Shown in pieces: positions 44,093 to 52,765 of a DNA stretch of 64,000 nt. Under the pieces are notes generated by a model, which saw only the letters and a program-made list of their open reading frames with translations, was not told where the DNA came from and made no database searches. The position numbers and the translations under genes are program-made. Each line of letters opens with the position of its first letter. The stretch's first letter is position 1. The stretch is from DASSUW01 sp963844205 (GTDB lineage Bacteria; Actinomycetota; Thermoleophilia; Solirubrobacterales; Solirubrobacteraceae), in contig CAWJNK010000014.1 of assembly GCA_963844205.1 (NCBI GenBank), forward strand, positions 124,001-188,000, written 5' to 3'.

Positions 44093-45358
44093 TCAACTCG
44101 CCGGCAACTCCACGCGCAGGCGCGTGATCCTGGCCGCGTCGGTCTCCTCAACCCGGAGGCGGACGCCGTCGATCTCCACCTCGTCCCCGGTCCGGGGACG
44201 CCGCCCCAAGGCGTTGAAGACGAGGCCGGCGAGCGTGCGCGCGTCGTCCTGGGGCAGCTCCGTGCCGACGGTCTCGTTGAAGTCGTCGATCGTCATCGAG
44301 CCGGAGACGCGCACGGTCGTGTCGTCGATCCGCTCGAGCGTGTCGTCGGGGAGGTCGTACTCGTCCTCGATCTCGCCGACGATCTCCTCGAGGATGTCCT
44401 CCAGCGTCACGATGCCCGCGGTGCCGCCGTACTCGTCGGCGACGATCGCGAGGTGCCGCCGCTGCTCGCGCAGCTCGCGCAGCAGCGCGCCGAGGTCCTT
44501 GGTGGCGGGGACCACCGGCACCGGCTCGGCGAGCTCCCCGACCGGCGTGCCGGGGGTGCTGCGGGCCGCGGCGACGAGGTCGCGCACGTGGACGACGCCG
44601 ACCAGGTGGTCGAGCGACCCGCGCCCGACCGGGTAGCGGCTGAACGGCTTCGCGGCGACCTCCTCGAGCGCGGGCTCCGGGAGCAGGTCAACGTCCAGCC
44701 ACGCGACGTCGGGCGCCGGGACCATCACGTCGCCCGCCTCGCGGCCCGCGAAGTCGAACACGTTGTGCAGGAGCTCCTCCTGGGCGCGCGGGATGACCCC
44801 CGAGACCTCGGCCTCGTCCACCAAGGCCTGCAGCTCGGCCGCGCTGCGGACCCCCTCCCCCGCCCGCACCTCGCGCACCCCGAGCGGGCGCAGCAGCGCG
44901 GACGCGGAGAGCTCGAGCACCCAGACCATCGGGCTCAGCACGCGCGCGATCATCTCGACCGGCGGCGCCACCAGCGCGGCGAGCCGCTCCGCCCGGTCGA
45001 GCGTGAGCGCCTTCGGCACCAGCTCGCCGAACACGACCGACAGGTATGTGACGGACCCGAACGCGATCACGAACGCGAGCCAGGACGGGATGCCTCCGCC
45101 GAGCAGGTCGCGCACGACCGGCTCGCCGACCGCGCCGGTGAGGATGCCGACCGCCGTGATGCCGACCTGCACGGTCGAGATCACGCGCACCGGGTCGTCC
45201 ATCAGCCGCAGCGCCGCCCGAGCGCCCCGTGTCCCGCTCTCGGCCAGCGCCGCCACCGCGCCTCGCCGTGCCGTCACCACCGAGTACTCGCCGATCACGA
45301 AGAACGCGTTGGCGGCCACCAGCAGCAGGACCGCCAGGACCCGGAGGAGATCGCTCAC
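44093..45358 (-). CDS. CNNM/CorC-type membrane protein with CBS domains
   Basis: A 421-residue protein: an N-terminal CNNM (DUF21) membrane domain with about four helices (residues 1-170; GELVPKALTLDRAERLA is a conserved block), two CBS domains (about 200-320; LVGVVHVRDLVAAAR, IVADEYGGTAGIVTLEDILE), and a C-terminal CorC_HlyC domain (about 340-418; DDFNETVGTELP). Homologues are implicated in Mg2+/Co2+ transport or its regulation. Pairing with kup suggests an ion-homeostasis operon. Confidence 0.93.
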   Translation of the reverse strand: MSDLLRVLAVLLLVAANAFFVIGEYSVVTARRGAVAALAESGTRGARAALRLMDDPVRVISTVQVGITAVGILTGAVGEPVVRDLLGGGIPSWLAFVIAFGSVTYLSVVFGELVPKALTLDRAERLAALVAPPVEMIARVLSPMVWVLELSASALLRPLGVREVRAGEGVRSAAELQALVDEAEVSGVIPRAQEELLHNVFDFAGREAGDVMVPAPDVAWLDVDLLPEPALEEVAAKPFSRYPVGRGSLDHLVGVVHVRDLVAAARSTPGTPVGELAEPVPVVPATKDLGALLRELREQRRHLAIVADEYGGTAGIVTLEDILEEIVGEIEDEYDLPDDTLERIDDTTVRVSGSMTIDDFNETVGTELPQDDARTLAGLVFNALGRRPRTGDEVEIDGVRLRVEETDAARITRLRVELPAS

Positions 45359-45380
45359 GACTCCTCAGGCTAGGCCGAGG

Positions 45381-45419
45381 GCGGCCGGAGCTACGCCGAC
45401 CCGGCGTAGCTCCGGCCGC
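45381..45419 (-). terminator. Very stable intergenic terminator
   Basis: GCGGCCGGAGCTACGCCG and CGGCGTAGCTCCGGCCGC form a perfect 18-bp stem with an ACC loop. It lies directly downstream of the minus-strand LVIvd gene and upstream of the CNNM gene, insulating the two. Confidence 0.9.
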
Positions 45420-45427
45420 GGGCGCGG

Positions 45428-47056
45428 CTAACGGCAGTGGGGCGGTGCCTCGCCGACGGGCTCGTAGCAGAGCGCCGTGCCCTGGTTGGAGTTGCCCTCC
45501 AGGAAGCGCGCCGTCCTGACCTCATTCCCGAACGCCCCGGTGTACTTGAGGACGTAGAGGCCGTTGCGCAGGTCGATCACGTAGATGAGGCCGTCCTGGA
45601 TGACGGGGTAGCTCCACATCACGACCTTCTCGTTCCGGCCCGTGTCCGGGTCGGACGAGAGGCGCGGGTCCTCGAGCATCACGGAGTCAAGCGGCTTCGG
45701 GCTGAACTCGGCCAGCTGATAGGGCTGGGTCGGGTCCTCGAGGCTGACGGCCTGCATGCCGCCCGAATGCCAGGTGCTGAACGCGATGTGCGGCGTCAGC
45801 GTCGGGTTGTGCGCCGAATACGACGTCCTCGGCGGGTTCCAGTCCATGCACGTGGACGGGTCGTTCTCGGGCTCCCGGTAGTCGGCCTCCACGGTCGGCG
45901 TCCTTGGATTGCTGATGTCGATCATCCGCGCCCAGCCCCACGGGCAGCCGTGGCCGGAGCCGGTGGCCGTCCCGTACACCTCGTCGGAGACCCAGGCCCA
46001 GTCCTGGCCCCAGAGCTTGATCGCGCTGTGCGCCCCCGGCCCGGGCCACACCGGCCTGGACTCGTTGAGGGTGATGGGCCGCGGCTGCGCGCCCGGCGTG
46101 CCCTGCGCGAACTCGGTGGTATCGACGATCGCGAACCCGCCGGTCAGCAGCGCGAAGTACGCCCGGCTGCCATCGTTGCTGACCGAGAGCGAGTGCAGGC
46201 CGCCCGTCGGCTTCTGCACCGGGGCCGGCGCCGGCGGGAAGCGGGTGTACGGATACACGCCGCTGAATAGCGTGACCGGCTCCTTCCCCTCGAGCACCGG
46301 CGAGATATCCCAGACCGCGAACGGGCAGCTCAGCGAGCCGCCCCTCGTGGCGCAGGTCGAGCTGGCGTTGCCGGCGAAGATCAGCGCCCGCTCGGGGTCG
46401 CGCGGGTCCTCCCACAGGAAGAACTCGTGCGTGTCCCGGTTGAATTGGACAAGCTGCTGCGGCCTGCGGGCGTGGCGTCCCGAGATGTCGTAGAAGCGGA
46501 GGTTGCTGATCGACGGCTGGGTGCAGTGGTGTAGCTCGTCGCCGACTCCGCAGTTCGTGTTCAGCACGATCAGGATGTCCTGTGACCGCCAGACGCGCAG
46601 CTCGCGCGTCGACTCGCCGGCCTTTGCGTCGAGCGGCGGGCCGAGCAGCTCGGGCCTCTGCGGCTTCGAGATGTCGACGACCATGATCCCGCCGTGCGGC
46701 ATCCCCTCGTGGCCGCCGTCGGTCCGGCTGCCGATATACGCGTAGTCGCCCTGCACGGCGAGGGCCGCGTTCATGCCGCGGTCGAGGAGCGGCTCGTGCC
46801 CGACCTGCTTGAACGTGCCCTTCCGCTCACCGCTCGCGGCCGACGCGGCCGACGCGGCCGCCGTCTCGTCGACGGTCGTCGCCACCGACGCATTCCTACA
46901 GCTGCTGGACCCCCAATCCTCGAACCGCTCGGCGGCCGGCGCCTTCGTCAGCGCCGTGTCGTCGCAAGCGGCAGAATGCGCGCCGGCGGAGGCCGCCGGT
47001 ACGAAAGCGATCGCCGCGAACGCGATGGCTGCGGCGCAAGCGCGTCTCTTGTGCAT
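45428..47056 (-). CDS. Secreted LVIvd-repeat protein
   Basis: ATG 47056 is selected because GGAGG lies 7-8 bases upstream and a signal peptide follows (MHKRRACAAAIAFAAIAFVPAASA); upstream in-frame ATGs give poor N-termini. The 542-residue protein has an Ala/Ser-rich linker (TAAASAASAASG), then LVIvd blades (GGIMVVDISKPQRPELLGP, WARMIDISNPRTPTVEADY, MQAVSLEDPTQPYQLAEF, LIYVIDLRNGLYVLKYTG). Several cysteines in pairs suggest disulfides. Function unproven. Confidence 0.87.
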   Translation of the reverse strand: MHKRRACAAAIAFAAIAFVPAASAGAHSAACDDTALTKAPAAERFEDWGSSSCRNASVATTVDETAAASAASAASGERKGTFKQVGHEPLLDRGMNAALAVQGDYAYIGSRTDGGHEGMPHGGIMVVDISKPQRPELLGPPLDAKAGESTRELRVWRSQDILIVLNTNCGVGDELHHCTQPSISNLRFYDISGRHARRPQQLVQFNRDTHEFFLWEDPRDPERALIFAGNASSTCATRGGSLSCPFAVWDISPVLEGKEPVTLFSGVYPYTRFPPAPAPVQKPTGGLHSLSVSNDGSRAYFALLTGGFAIVDTTEFAQGTPGAQPRPITLNESRPVWPGPGAHSAIKLWGQDWAWVSDEVYGTATGSGHGCPWGWARMIDISNPRTPTVEADYREPENDPSTCMDWNPPRTSYSAHNPTLTPHIAFSTWHSGGMQAVSLEDPTQPYQLAEFSPKPLDSVMLEDPRLSSDPDTGRNEKVVMWSYPVIQDGLIYVIDLRNGLYVLKYTGAFGNEVRTARFLEGNSNQGTALCYEPVGEAPPHCR

Positions 47057-47209
47057 GAGACGTTCCTCCCCTGTCATGACGGCGCCCTCCCGAGGCGCCA
47101 CCATAGGCTCCCCTACCCGGATGGCCTCCCGGTCTCACCGCGTGTCCATCTCCGCGGCGCCCGTTCGTCTCAGAGGCGACATGCTCCACACACCGATGAG
47201 GAGGTAGCC

Positions 47210-47569
47210 GTGAAGTACATGCTCTTGATCCAGCAGGGCGACGCGCCGAACCCGTACGAGGCCGAGAAGTGGGCGGCGCTCTCGGAGGCCGAGCAGCAGG
47301 ACATCGCGTCCGCGTACCGCGCGGTCAGCGAGACCCCCGGGGTCACGCCCGGGCAGCAGCTCCAGCCGCCCGAGATGGCCACCACGGTCCGCGTGCAGGA
47401 CGGCAGGACGCTGACCACCGACGGCCCGTTCGTCGCGGTCAAGGAGGCGCTCGGCGGCTGGCTGCTCTACGAGGCCGACGACATCGACGCGGCGATCGAG
47501 CTCGCCTCGCGGATCCCGGCGGCCCGGCAAGGCGGCGCCGTGGAGGTCCGGCCGATCGTGGAGTGGTAG
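47210..47569 (+). CDS. YCII/DGPF-domain protein
   Basis: GTG 47210 follows GGAGG. The 119-residue protein has the YCII-related fold with the hallmark DGPF (TTDGPFVAVKEALGG) and a Tyr-rich start (KYMLLIQQGD). DGPF proteins are the constant neighbours of ECF42 sigma factors. Its stop overlaps the GTG of the sigma gene by 7 bases. Confidence 0.92.
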   Translation: MKYMLLIQQGDAPNPYEAEKWAALSEAEQQDIASAYRAVSETPGVTPGQQLQPPEMATTVRVQDGRTLTTDGPFVAVKEALGGWLLYEADDIDAAIELASRIPAARQGGAVEVRPIVEW

Positions 47570-48744
47570 CGATCCTGGAGCAGGTCTTCCGCGACGAGTG
47601 GGCGCGCGTCCTGGCGGCGCTCATCGGCTTCCTCGGCGATTTCGAGCTCGCCGAGGAGGCCGCGCAGGAGGCGTTCGCGATCGCCGCCGAGCGCTGGCCC
47701 GGCGACGGCACGCCCGCCAGCCCGCGCGCCTGGCTGGTGACCACCGCGCGCAACCGCGCGGTCGACCGCATCCGGCGCGACCGCACGCTGGCCGAGAAGA
47801 CGCGGCTGCTCGACGTCCCGCAGACGGTGGAGGACGCCATGGACGAGACCACGATCCCGGACGAGCGACTCGAGCTCATCTTCACCTGCTGCCATCCCGC
47901 GCTCGCGCTCGACGCCCAGGTCGCGCTCACGCTGCGGACGCTCGGCGGGCTGACGACCGAGGAGATCGCGCGCGCGTTCCTGGTGCCGGAGGCGACGATG
48001 GCCAAGCGGCTCGTACGCGCGAAGCGCCGGATCGCCGCCGCGGGCATCCCGTTCCGCGTGCCGCCGGCGCACCTGCTCCCCGACCGGCTCGCCGCGGTGC
48101 TCGCCGCGGACTACCTGATCTTCAACGAGGGATATTCATCCCACCCACCCCGTGAACACCTCGCCGCCGAGGCGATCCGGCTCGGTCGCGCGCTCGCCGA
48201 GCTGATGCCCGACGAGCCCGAGGCGCACGGCCTGCTGGCGCTGATGCTGCTCAACGACGCCCGCCGGAACGCACGGTTCTCGGGCGGCGAGGTGGTCCTC
48301 CTGCGCGACCAGGACCGCTCGCTGTGGCACGCCGGCCAGATCGCCGAGGGACACGCGGAGCTGGAGCGGGCGCTGGCGCTCGGCGGCCGCGGCCAGTACG
48401 TCCTGCAGGCGGAGCTCGCGGCGCTGCACATGGAGGAGCCCGCGGACTGGCCGCGGATCGCGGCGCGGTACGGCGAGCTCGCGGAGGCGACCGGCTCGTC
48501 GGTGGCCGAGCTCAACCGCGCGGTCGCGGTCGCCGAGGCGGGCGACGTCGACGCCGCGCTCGCGCTGGTGGAGCGCCTCGAGCTCGACCGCTACCACTAC
48601 CTGCATGCCACCCGCGCCGACCTCCTGCGCCGGCTCGGCCGGATCGGCGACGCTCGCGCGGCCTACGGGCGCGCGTTGGAGCTCGTCCACTCCGACGCGG
48701 AACGCGCGTTCCTCGAGCGGCGGCTCGCCGAGCTCGCGGACTGA
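47563..48744 (+). CDS. ECF42-group sigma factor with TPR-like C-terminal domain
   Basis: A 393-residue protein starting at GTG 47563. Region 2 has FELAEEAAQEAFAIAAERWP and ARNRAVDRIRRDR. Region 4 has LTTEEIARAFLVPEATMAKR. The C-terminal 200 residues are helical repeats with a conserved-looking FNEGYSSHPPREH block. This domain order with an upstream DGPF gene is characteristic of ECF42, in which the C-terminal domain is thought to replace an anti-sigma factor. Confidence 0.92.
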   Translation: MVAILEQVFRDEWARVLAALIGFLGDFELAEEAAQEAFAIAAERWPGDGTPASPRAWLVTTARNRAVDRIRRDRTLAEKTRLLDVPQTVEDAMDETTIPDERLELIFTCCHPALALDAQVALTLRTLGGLTTEEIARAFLVPEATMAKRLVRAKRRIAAAGIPFRVPPAHLLPDRLAAVLAADYLIFNEGYSSHPPREHLAAEAIRLGRALAELMPDEPEAHGLLALMLLNDARRNARFSGGEVVLLRDQDRSLWHAGQIAEGHAELERALALGGRGQYVLQAELAALHMEEPADWPRIAARYGELAEATGSSVAELNRAVAVAEAGDVDAALALVERLELDRYHYLHATRADLLRRLGRIGDARAAYGRALELVHSDAERAFLERRLAELAD

Positions 48745-48819
48745 CCCTCCAACCTCGCGGATTGAACGGCGGTCGGAGATACGCGAGGATCGCCGCCCCA
48801 TGGTCGGTGTCGTAGCCGC

Positions 48820-49254
48820 GTGAACTCGCGGGTCAGGGTCGTCGGGCGGCGGGTCGTCGTCGTGGCCGTCGTGGCCCTGCAGGTGGGCCTCGCGGCCCGT
48901 GGCTACTGGACCGACCACAAGCCGTTCGCGTTCCAGATGTTCCCGGAGTCGAGCACGTGGCGGGCCGACATCGTGCGCGTGACCGCTGACGGGCGGCGCG
49001 TCCCGATCGAGCAGCCGTGGTCGGGGTATCGCTGGGACGAACTGGTGCAGGGGCGCGGGTTGACGTACCCGGGGGTGCGCCACCATGCCGACGCCGGGCT
49101 CGACAACCAGCTGGCGTTCTTGGATTCCGCGCTCGACTGGGTCGCGGAGCACACGCCGCGGGACCGTGAGACGCGCTACCTGGAGGCGACCGTCACGGCG
49201 TGGCACAACGACGACCCGCCGCGCGTCAGCGTGCTCAGGAGCAGCGTCCGGTGA
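48820..49254 (+). CDS. Membrane-anchored protein coupled to an HTTM gene
   Basis: A 144-residue protein starting at GTG 48820: one N-terminal hydrophobic helix (VVVVAVVALQVGLAARGYW), then an extracytoplasmic domain with FQMFPESSTWRADI, WSGYRWDELVQGRGL and a C-terminal strand (TRYLEATVTAWHND). Its TGA is inside the GTGA overlap with the HTTM gene, so the two are coupled. Family not recognised. Confidence 0.75.
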   Translation: MNSRVRVVGRRVVVVAVVALQVGLAARGYWTDHKPFAFQMFPESSTWRADIVRVTADGRRVPIEQPWSGYRWDELVQGRGLTYPGVRHHADAGLDNQLAFLDSALDWVAEHTPRDRETRYLEATVTAWHNDDPPRVSVLRSSVR

Positions 49255-50288
49255 GCGCGGTCGCTGCGCGGCCTCGTGGGGCGATCGCCGCCTTCGACGA
49301 CTTGCTCGGCCGCCGCGTCAGCCTGCGCGCGCTCCAGGTCCTGCGGGTCCTGGCCGGCCCGGCGGTGCTCCTGCACCTGCGGCCGTACCTGGCCGACTCG
49401 CTCGACGGCCGGACCTACCGCGACGCGTTCTACGAGCCGTATGCCGCCTGGTATCCGCAGGTGCCCGACGCGGTCTACGTCGGCCTGCTGTGGCTGGCGG
49501 CCGTCGCGGCCGTCGCCATGTCGCTCGGCCTGCTGGCCCGCGTGGCGACGGCGACCTGCTTCGCGATCGTCGCCTACAACCTCTTCCTCTCCACCACGCA
49601 CTTCCACAACAACGCCGCCTACCTCGTCATCGTCCTCGGCCTGCTGGCGGCGGCGCCGGCCGCCGCGACCGGCCCGGCGTGGCCGCTGTGGCTGCTGCGG
49701 TTCGAGTGCGCCGCCGTCTACGGCGCGTCGGGGCTGAGCAAGCTCCTCGACCCCGACTGGTTCGGCGGCGCCGTCACGTGGGGGCGCGTGACCGCGGCGC
49801 GCGACGAGCTCGGGGCGTTGCCCGACTGGGTGGTGTCCCTGCTGACCGACCGCACGCTCCACACCGGCGCGGCCAAGTTCGTCGTGCTCACCGAGCTGTT
49901 CATCGCGCTCGGGCTGTGGTCGCGGCGCACCCGCTACGCGGCCGTCTGGGTCGCGGTCGTGTTCCACGTCGCGATCGAGGCGTCGGCGGCGGTGCAGGTC
50001 TTCTCCTACCTCGGCATCTCCGTGCTCGTGATCTGGGCGGTGCCGTCCACGCGCGACCGCGTGCTGCGGTTCGATCCGGCAGATGACCGGCAGCGGCGGT
50101 TCGCCGGGCTCGTCCGCGGGCTCGACTGGCTGGCCCGCTTCCGGGTCGAGCCGGGAGCGCGGCTCGAGGTCGTCGACCGCGACGGCGCCGTTCTGGCCGG
50201 CAGAGCGGCGGTCGCGCTCTCGCTGAGCCGCCTGCCGCTGACCGCCTGGTTTGCGCTCCCGACGCTGCTGCTGCGCCGGAGCGGATGA
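49251..50288 (+). CDS. HTTM-domain membrane protein (vitamin K gamma-carboxylase homologue)
   Basis: A 345-residue polytopic protein. Conserved HTTM features include LRALQVLRVLAGPAVLLHL, TTHFHNNAAYLVIVLGLLAA and VYGASGLSKLLDPDWFGGAV. HTTM proteins share a fold with gamma-glutamyl carboxylase, but most bacterial members have no proven reaction. The C-terminal 60 residues are cytosolic (WLARFRVEPGARLEVVDRDG). Overlapping starts and stops couple it to genes on both sides. Confidence 0.85.
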   Translation: MSAVAARPRGAIAAFDDLLGRRVSLRALQVLRVLAGPAVLLHLRPYLADSLDGRTYRDAFYEPYAAWYPQVPDAVYVGLLWLAAVAAVAMSLGLLARVATATCFAIVAYNLFLSTTHFHNNAAYLVIVLGLLAAAPAAATGPAWPLWLLRFECAAVYGASGLSKLLDPDWFGGAVTWGRVTAARDELGALPDWVVSLLTDRTLHTGAAKFVVLTELFIALGLWSRRTRYAAVWVAVVFHVAIEASAAVQVFSYLGISVLVIWAVPSTRDRVLRFDPADDRQRRFAGLVRGLDWLARFRVEPGARLEVVDRDGAVLAGRAAVALSLSRLPLTAWFALPTLLLRRSG

Positions 50289-52009
50289 GCCGTCCGCTCC
50301 GCCGCGTCGCGTGGGCCGGACTGACCCTCGCGCTCCTTCTCGTGGTCACGTTCGGGGTGGTCGCGCCGCCGGAGCGCTGCCCGCAGGTCAGCGCCGCGGA
50401 GCTCAAGCAGTCGGCCGGCTCGGCCGTGGACTGGTTCGTGCGCAACCAGCGGGCGGACGGCACGTGGCTGTACGAGTACGACCGCGCACGCGACACGGCG
50501 ACGCCGGAGTACAACGAGGTCCGCCACGCCGGCGCGACGATGGGCCTCTACCAGGCCGCCGTGGCAGGGCTTCCGGGCGCGCTCGCCTCGGCCGACCGCG
50601 GGACCGCGTGGGCACTCGACCGGCTCGTACGACGGGACGGCTGGGCCGCCGTGGAGTACCAGGGGCGGGTCGCGACGGGCGCGACCGCCCTCCTCGCCGC
50701 CGGGCTCGCGATCCGCCGCGACGCGACCGGAGACACGCGCTACGAGGCCGACCTGCGCCGGCTCGGGCGCTTCCTCGTCGCGCAGACCGAGCGGTCGGGG
50801 GCGGTGCTCGCGGAGTACGACCCGGCGCGTGGCGAACCGGTCCCCGGCGAGTATTCGAAGTACTACACGGGCGAGGCGTACTGGGCGCTCGCGCGGCTGC
50901 ATCTCGTGTTCCCCGACGAGGCGTGGGGCGAGACGGCGGACCGGATCGGCAGGTATCTGGCGACGTCGCGCGACGAGGAGGAGGGGTACTTCCCGCCGAT
51001 CCCCGACCACTGGGCGGCGTACGGCATGGCCGAGACCGCCGGGTTCCGCGGGCTGACCGACGACGAGGTCGCGTACGCGCGCCGCCAGGCGGAGCTGTTC
51101 GGGATCCAGGCGCGCTGGCTCGAGCAGCGCTTCGGGCCGTGGGGTGGGCTCGTACGCGGCCCCTACGTCCCGCGCGGCGGCTGGTACGGCGTGATCGACG
51201 AGGCCTTCACGGGCTGGTGGCTGGTCGTCGGCGAGGAGCCGCGGCTCGCCGACCTGCGGGCGCCGCTTGCCGAGCGCGCGCTGTGCATCGCCGCCCTGGC
51301 CGTGGACGCGCAGTCCGATGGCACGGGCGCGGCGCGGCCGGAGCGGGTGGCGGGCGCCTGGTTCATCGACGACACGACCCGGATGGACGACCAGCAGCAC
51401 GCGCTGGCCGGGCTGCTGCGCACGATCCCGATCGCGGTCGAGGAGGCGCCCGACCCCGAAGGTCCGACCGCCTGGCTCTGGGCCGCCGTGCTGCTGTTGA
51501 CGCTGAACCCGGCGCGGGCCGCCTTCGGGATCGCGAGGGTCGCCGCCGGCGACGATCCGGTGTGGAGCGGCGCGCGCGCCGCAGCCCTGGGCGGCACGAT
51601 CGGCGCGCTCGCCGTGGTCGCCGCGGCGGCCCTCGGGACCCTCGTGCTCGACGCGCTCGACGTCAGCGGCCCGTCGTTCGCCCTCGCGGCCGGGCTCGTT
51701 GCGCTCGTGACGGGCGCCGCCGACCTGATCCGGCGCCCGCCAGGGCCTGAGCCCGCCCTCCCGGGCGAGCGAGCGGCGCTCGTGCCCGTCGCGTTCCCGC
51801 TGGTCGCGCGCCCCGCGCTGCTCGTGATCGCGCTCGGCGCCGACGTCCTCGTCGCCGCGGGGGCGATGGCGGTCGGCGTGGCGGCGCTGACCGCGCTGGC
51901 CGCGGCGTCACCCCGGAGCCGGGCGCTGCGCTGGGCGAGCCGGCTGCTGGCCGCCGGGCTGCTCGCCTGCGGCGTCCTGCTGGCGCTCGACGGTCTGCTC
52001 GACGTGTAG
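50285..52009 (+). CDS. Membrane protein with extracytoplasmic alpha-toroid domain
   Basis: A 574-residue protein starting in an ATGA overlap with the HTTM gene. After one N-terminal helix (about 9-27) there is a 350-residue domain of paired helices resembling an (alpha/alpha)6 toroid as in glycosidases and terpene cyclases (DWFVRNQRADGTWLYEYDRA, YYTGEAYWALARLHLVFPD). From about 405 it has five or six membrane helices (ALAVVAAAALGTLVLDAL onward). Acidic residues in FIDDTTRMDDQQHALAG may be functional. Substrate unknown. Confidence 0.75.
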   Translation: MSRPLRRVAWAGLTLALLLVVTFGVVAPPERCPQVSAAELKQSAGSAVDWFVRNQRADGTWLYEYDRARDTATPEYNEVRHAGATMGLYQAAVAGLPGALASADRGTAWALDRLVRRDGWAAVEYQGRVATGATALLAAGLAIRRDATGDTRYEADLRRLGRFLVAQTERSGAVLAEYDPARGEPVPGEYSKYYTGEAYWALARLHLVFPDEAWGETADRIGRYLATSRDEEEGYFPPIPDHWAAYGMAETAGFRGLTDDEVAYARRQAELFGIQARWLEQRFGPWGGLVRGPYVPRGGWYGVIDEAFTGWWLVVGEEPRLADLRAPLAERALCIAALAVDAQSDGTGAARPERVAGAWFIDDTTRMDDQQHALAGLLRTIPIAVEEAPDPEGPTAWLWAAVLLLTLNPARAAFGIARVAAGDDPVWSGARAAALGGTIGALAVVAAAALGTLVLDALDVSGPSFALAAGLVALVTGAADLIRRPPGPEPALPGERAALVPVAFPLVARPALLVIALGADVLVAAGAMAVGVAALTALAAASPRSRALRWASRLLAAGLLACGVLLALDGLLDV

Positions 52010-52759
52010 CCGGCCCCAGGCCCCGAACGCGAGCATCACGACGGTGGGCGGCACGGTGCCCGGCAGCGAGTCGACGACGAGGAACAGCTGGTTCCACGCC
52101 TCGGCGGCCACCAGCGTCGCGGCCGCCGCCAGCCACTGCGGGCGCCGCTCCGCGGCGAGGATGCCGCCGACGAGCCCGGCGATGAAGTAGTCGCCGTAGT
52201 CGGTCGACACCGAGCCGACGTCGGCGACCTGCAGCCGCGGCAGGCCGGCGGCCGGGACGGCGGCGTTGAACGCCGCGTTCTGCGCTCCCCACAGGTCACC
52301 GAAGATGAACACCGAGTCGATGACGCACATCGCGACGACGCCGACCTTGATGTAGGTGAGCGGCGCCGCGCCGGCGACCAGGCGGCCGGCGGTCACGCAC
52401 GAGCCGACGATCATCACCAGCCGGGCGGCCCGGCCAAGCGGGTCGTCGGGCCCCGTGAACCCGGCGGCGAGCAGCGGCACGATCGCCAGCGCCAGCCACG
52501 GCCGCGCGCCGTGCGCCGCCCAGCCGAGCGCGAGCGCGCACCCGGGCGGCACGAGCAACAGCGCGATCCACGTCACCACGTCCGCGCTCGTCGAGGCGGC
52601 GGCGATGGCGACGACGCTCAGCACCACCGACACGGGCGCCACGAATGCCCAGCCGCGGCCTCTCAGACGCAGCAGGAACGCGGGGATCCCCGCCGCCGGC
52701 AGCGCGACGCACAGCGCCTGCGCCGCGTCGAGCACGAACGTGTCGAGGTCGAACCACAT
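51908..52759 (-). CDS. Polytopic membrane protein of unknown function
   Basis: A 283-residue protein with about eight helices (FLLRLRGRGWAFVAPVSVV, WIALLLVPPGCALALGWAA) and a conserved-looking loop (DVGSVSTDYGDYFIAGLVGG). Its last 34 codons overlap the 3' end of the toroid-domain gene on the opposite strand by 102 bases. This tail (HVEQTVERQQDAAGEQPGG) is low in complexity and may be a non-conserved read-through extension. Confidence 0.7.
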   Translation of the reverse strand: MWFDLDTFVLDAAQALCVALPAAGIPAFLLRLRGRGWAFVAPVSVVLSVVAIAAASTSADVVTWIALLLVPPGCALALGWAAHGARPWLALAIVPLLAAGFTGPDDPLGRAARLVMIVGSCVTAGRLVAGAAPLTYIKVGVVAMCVIDSVFIFGDLWGAQNAAFNAAVPAAGLPRLQVADVGSVSTDYGDYFIAGLVGGILAAERRPQWLAAAATLVAAEAWNQLFLVVDSLPGTVPPTVVMLAFGAWGRLHVEQTVERQQDAAGEQPGGQQPARPAQRPAPG

Positions 52760-52765
52760 TGGACA

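Noticed and set aside
42467..45373. 968-codon frame opposite kup and the CNNM gene
   Set aside because: Composition is Arg/Asp/His-rich, typical of antisense shadows in high-GC DNA. The minus-strand genes match strong families.
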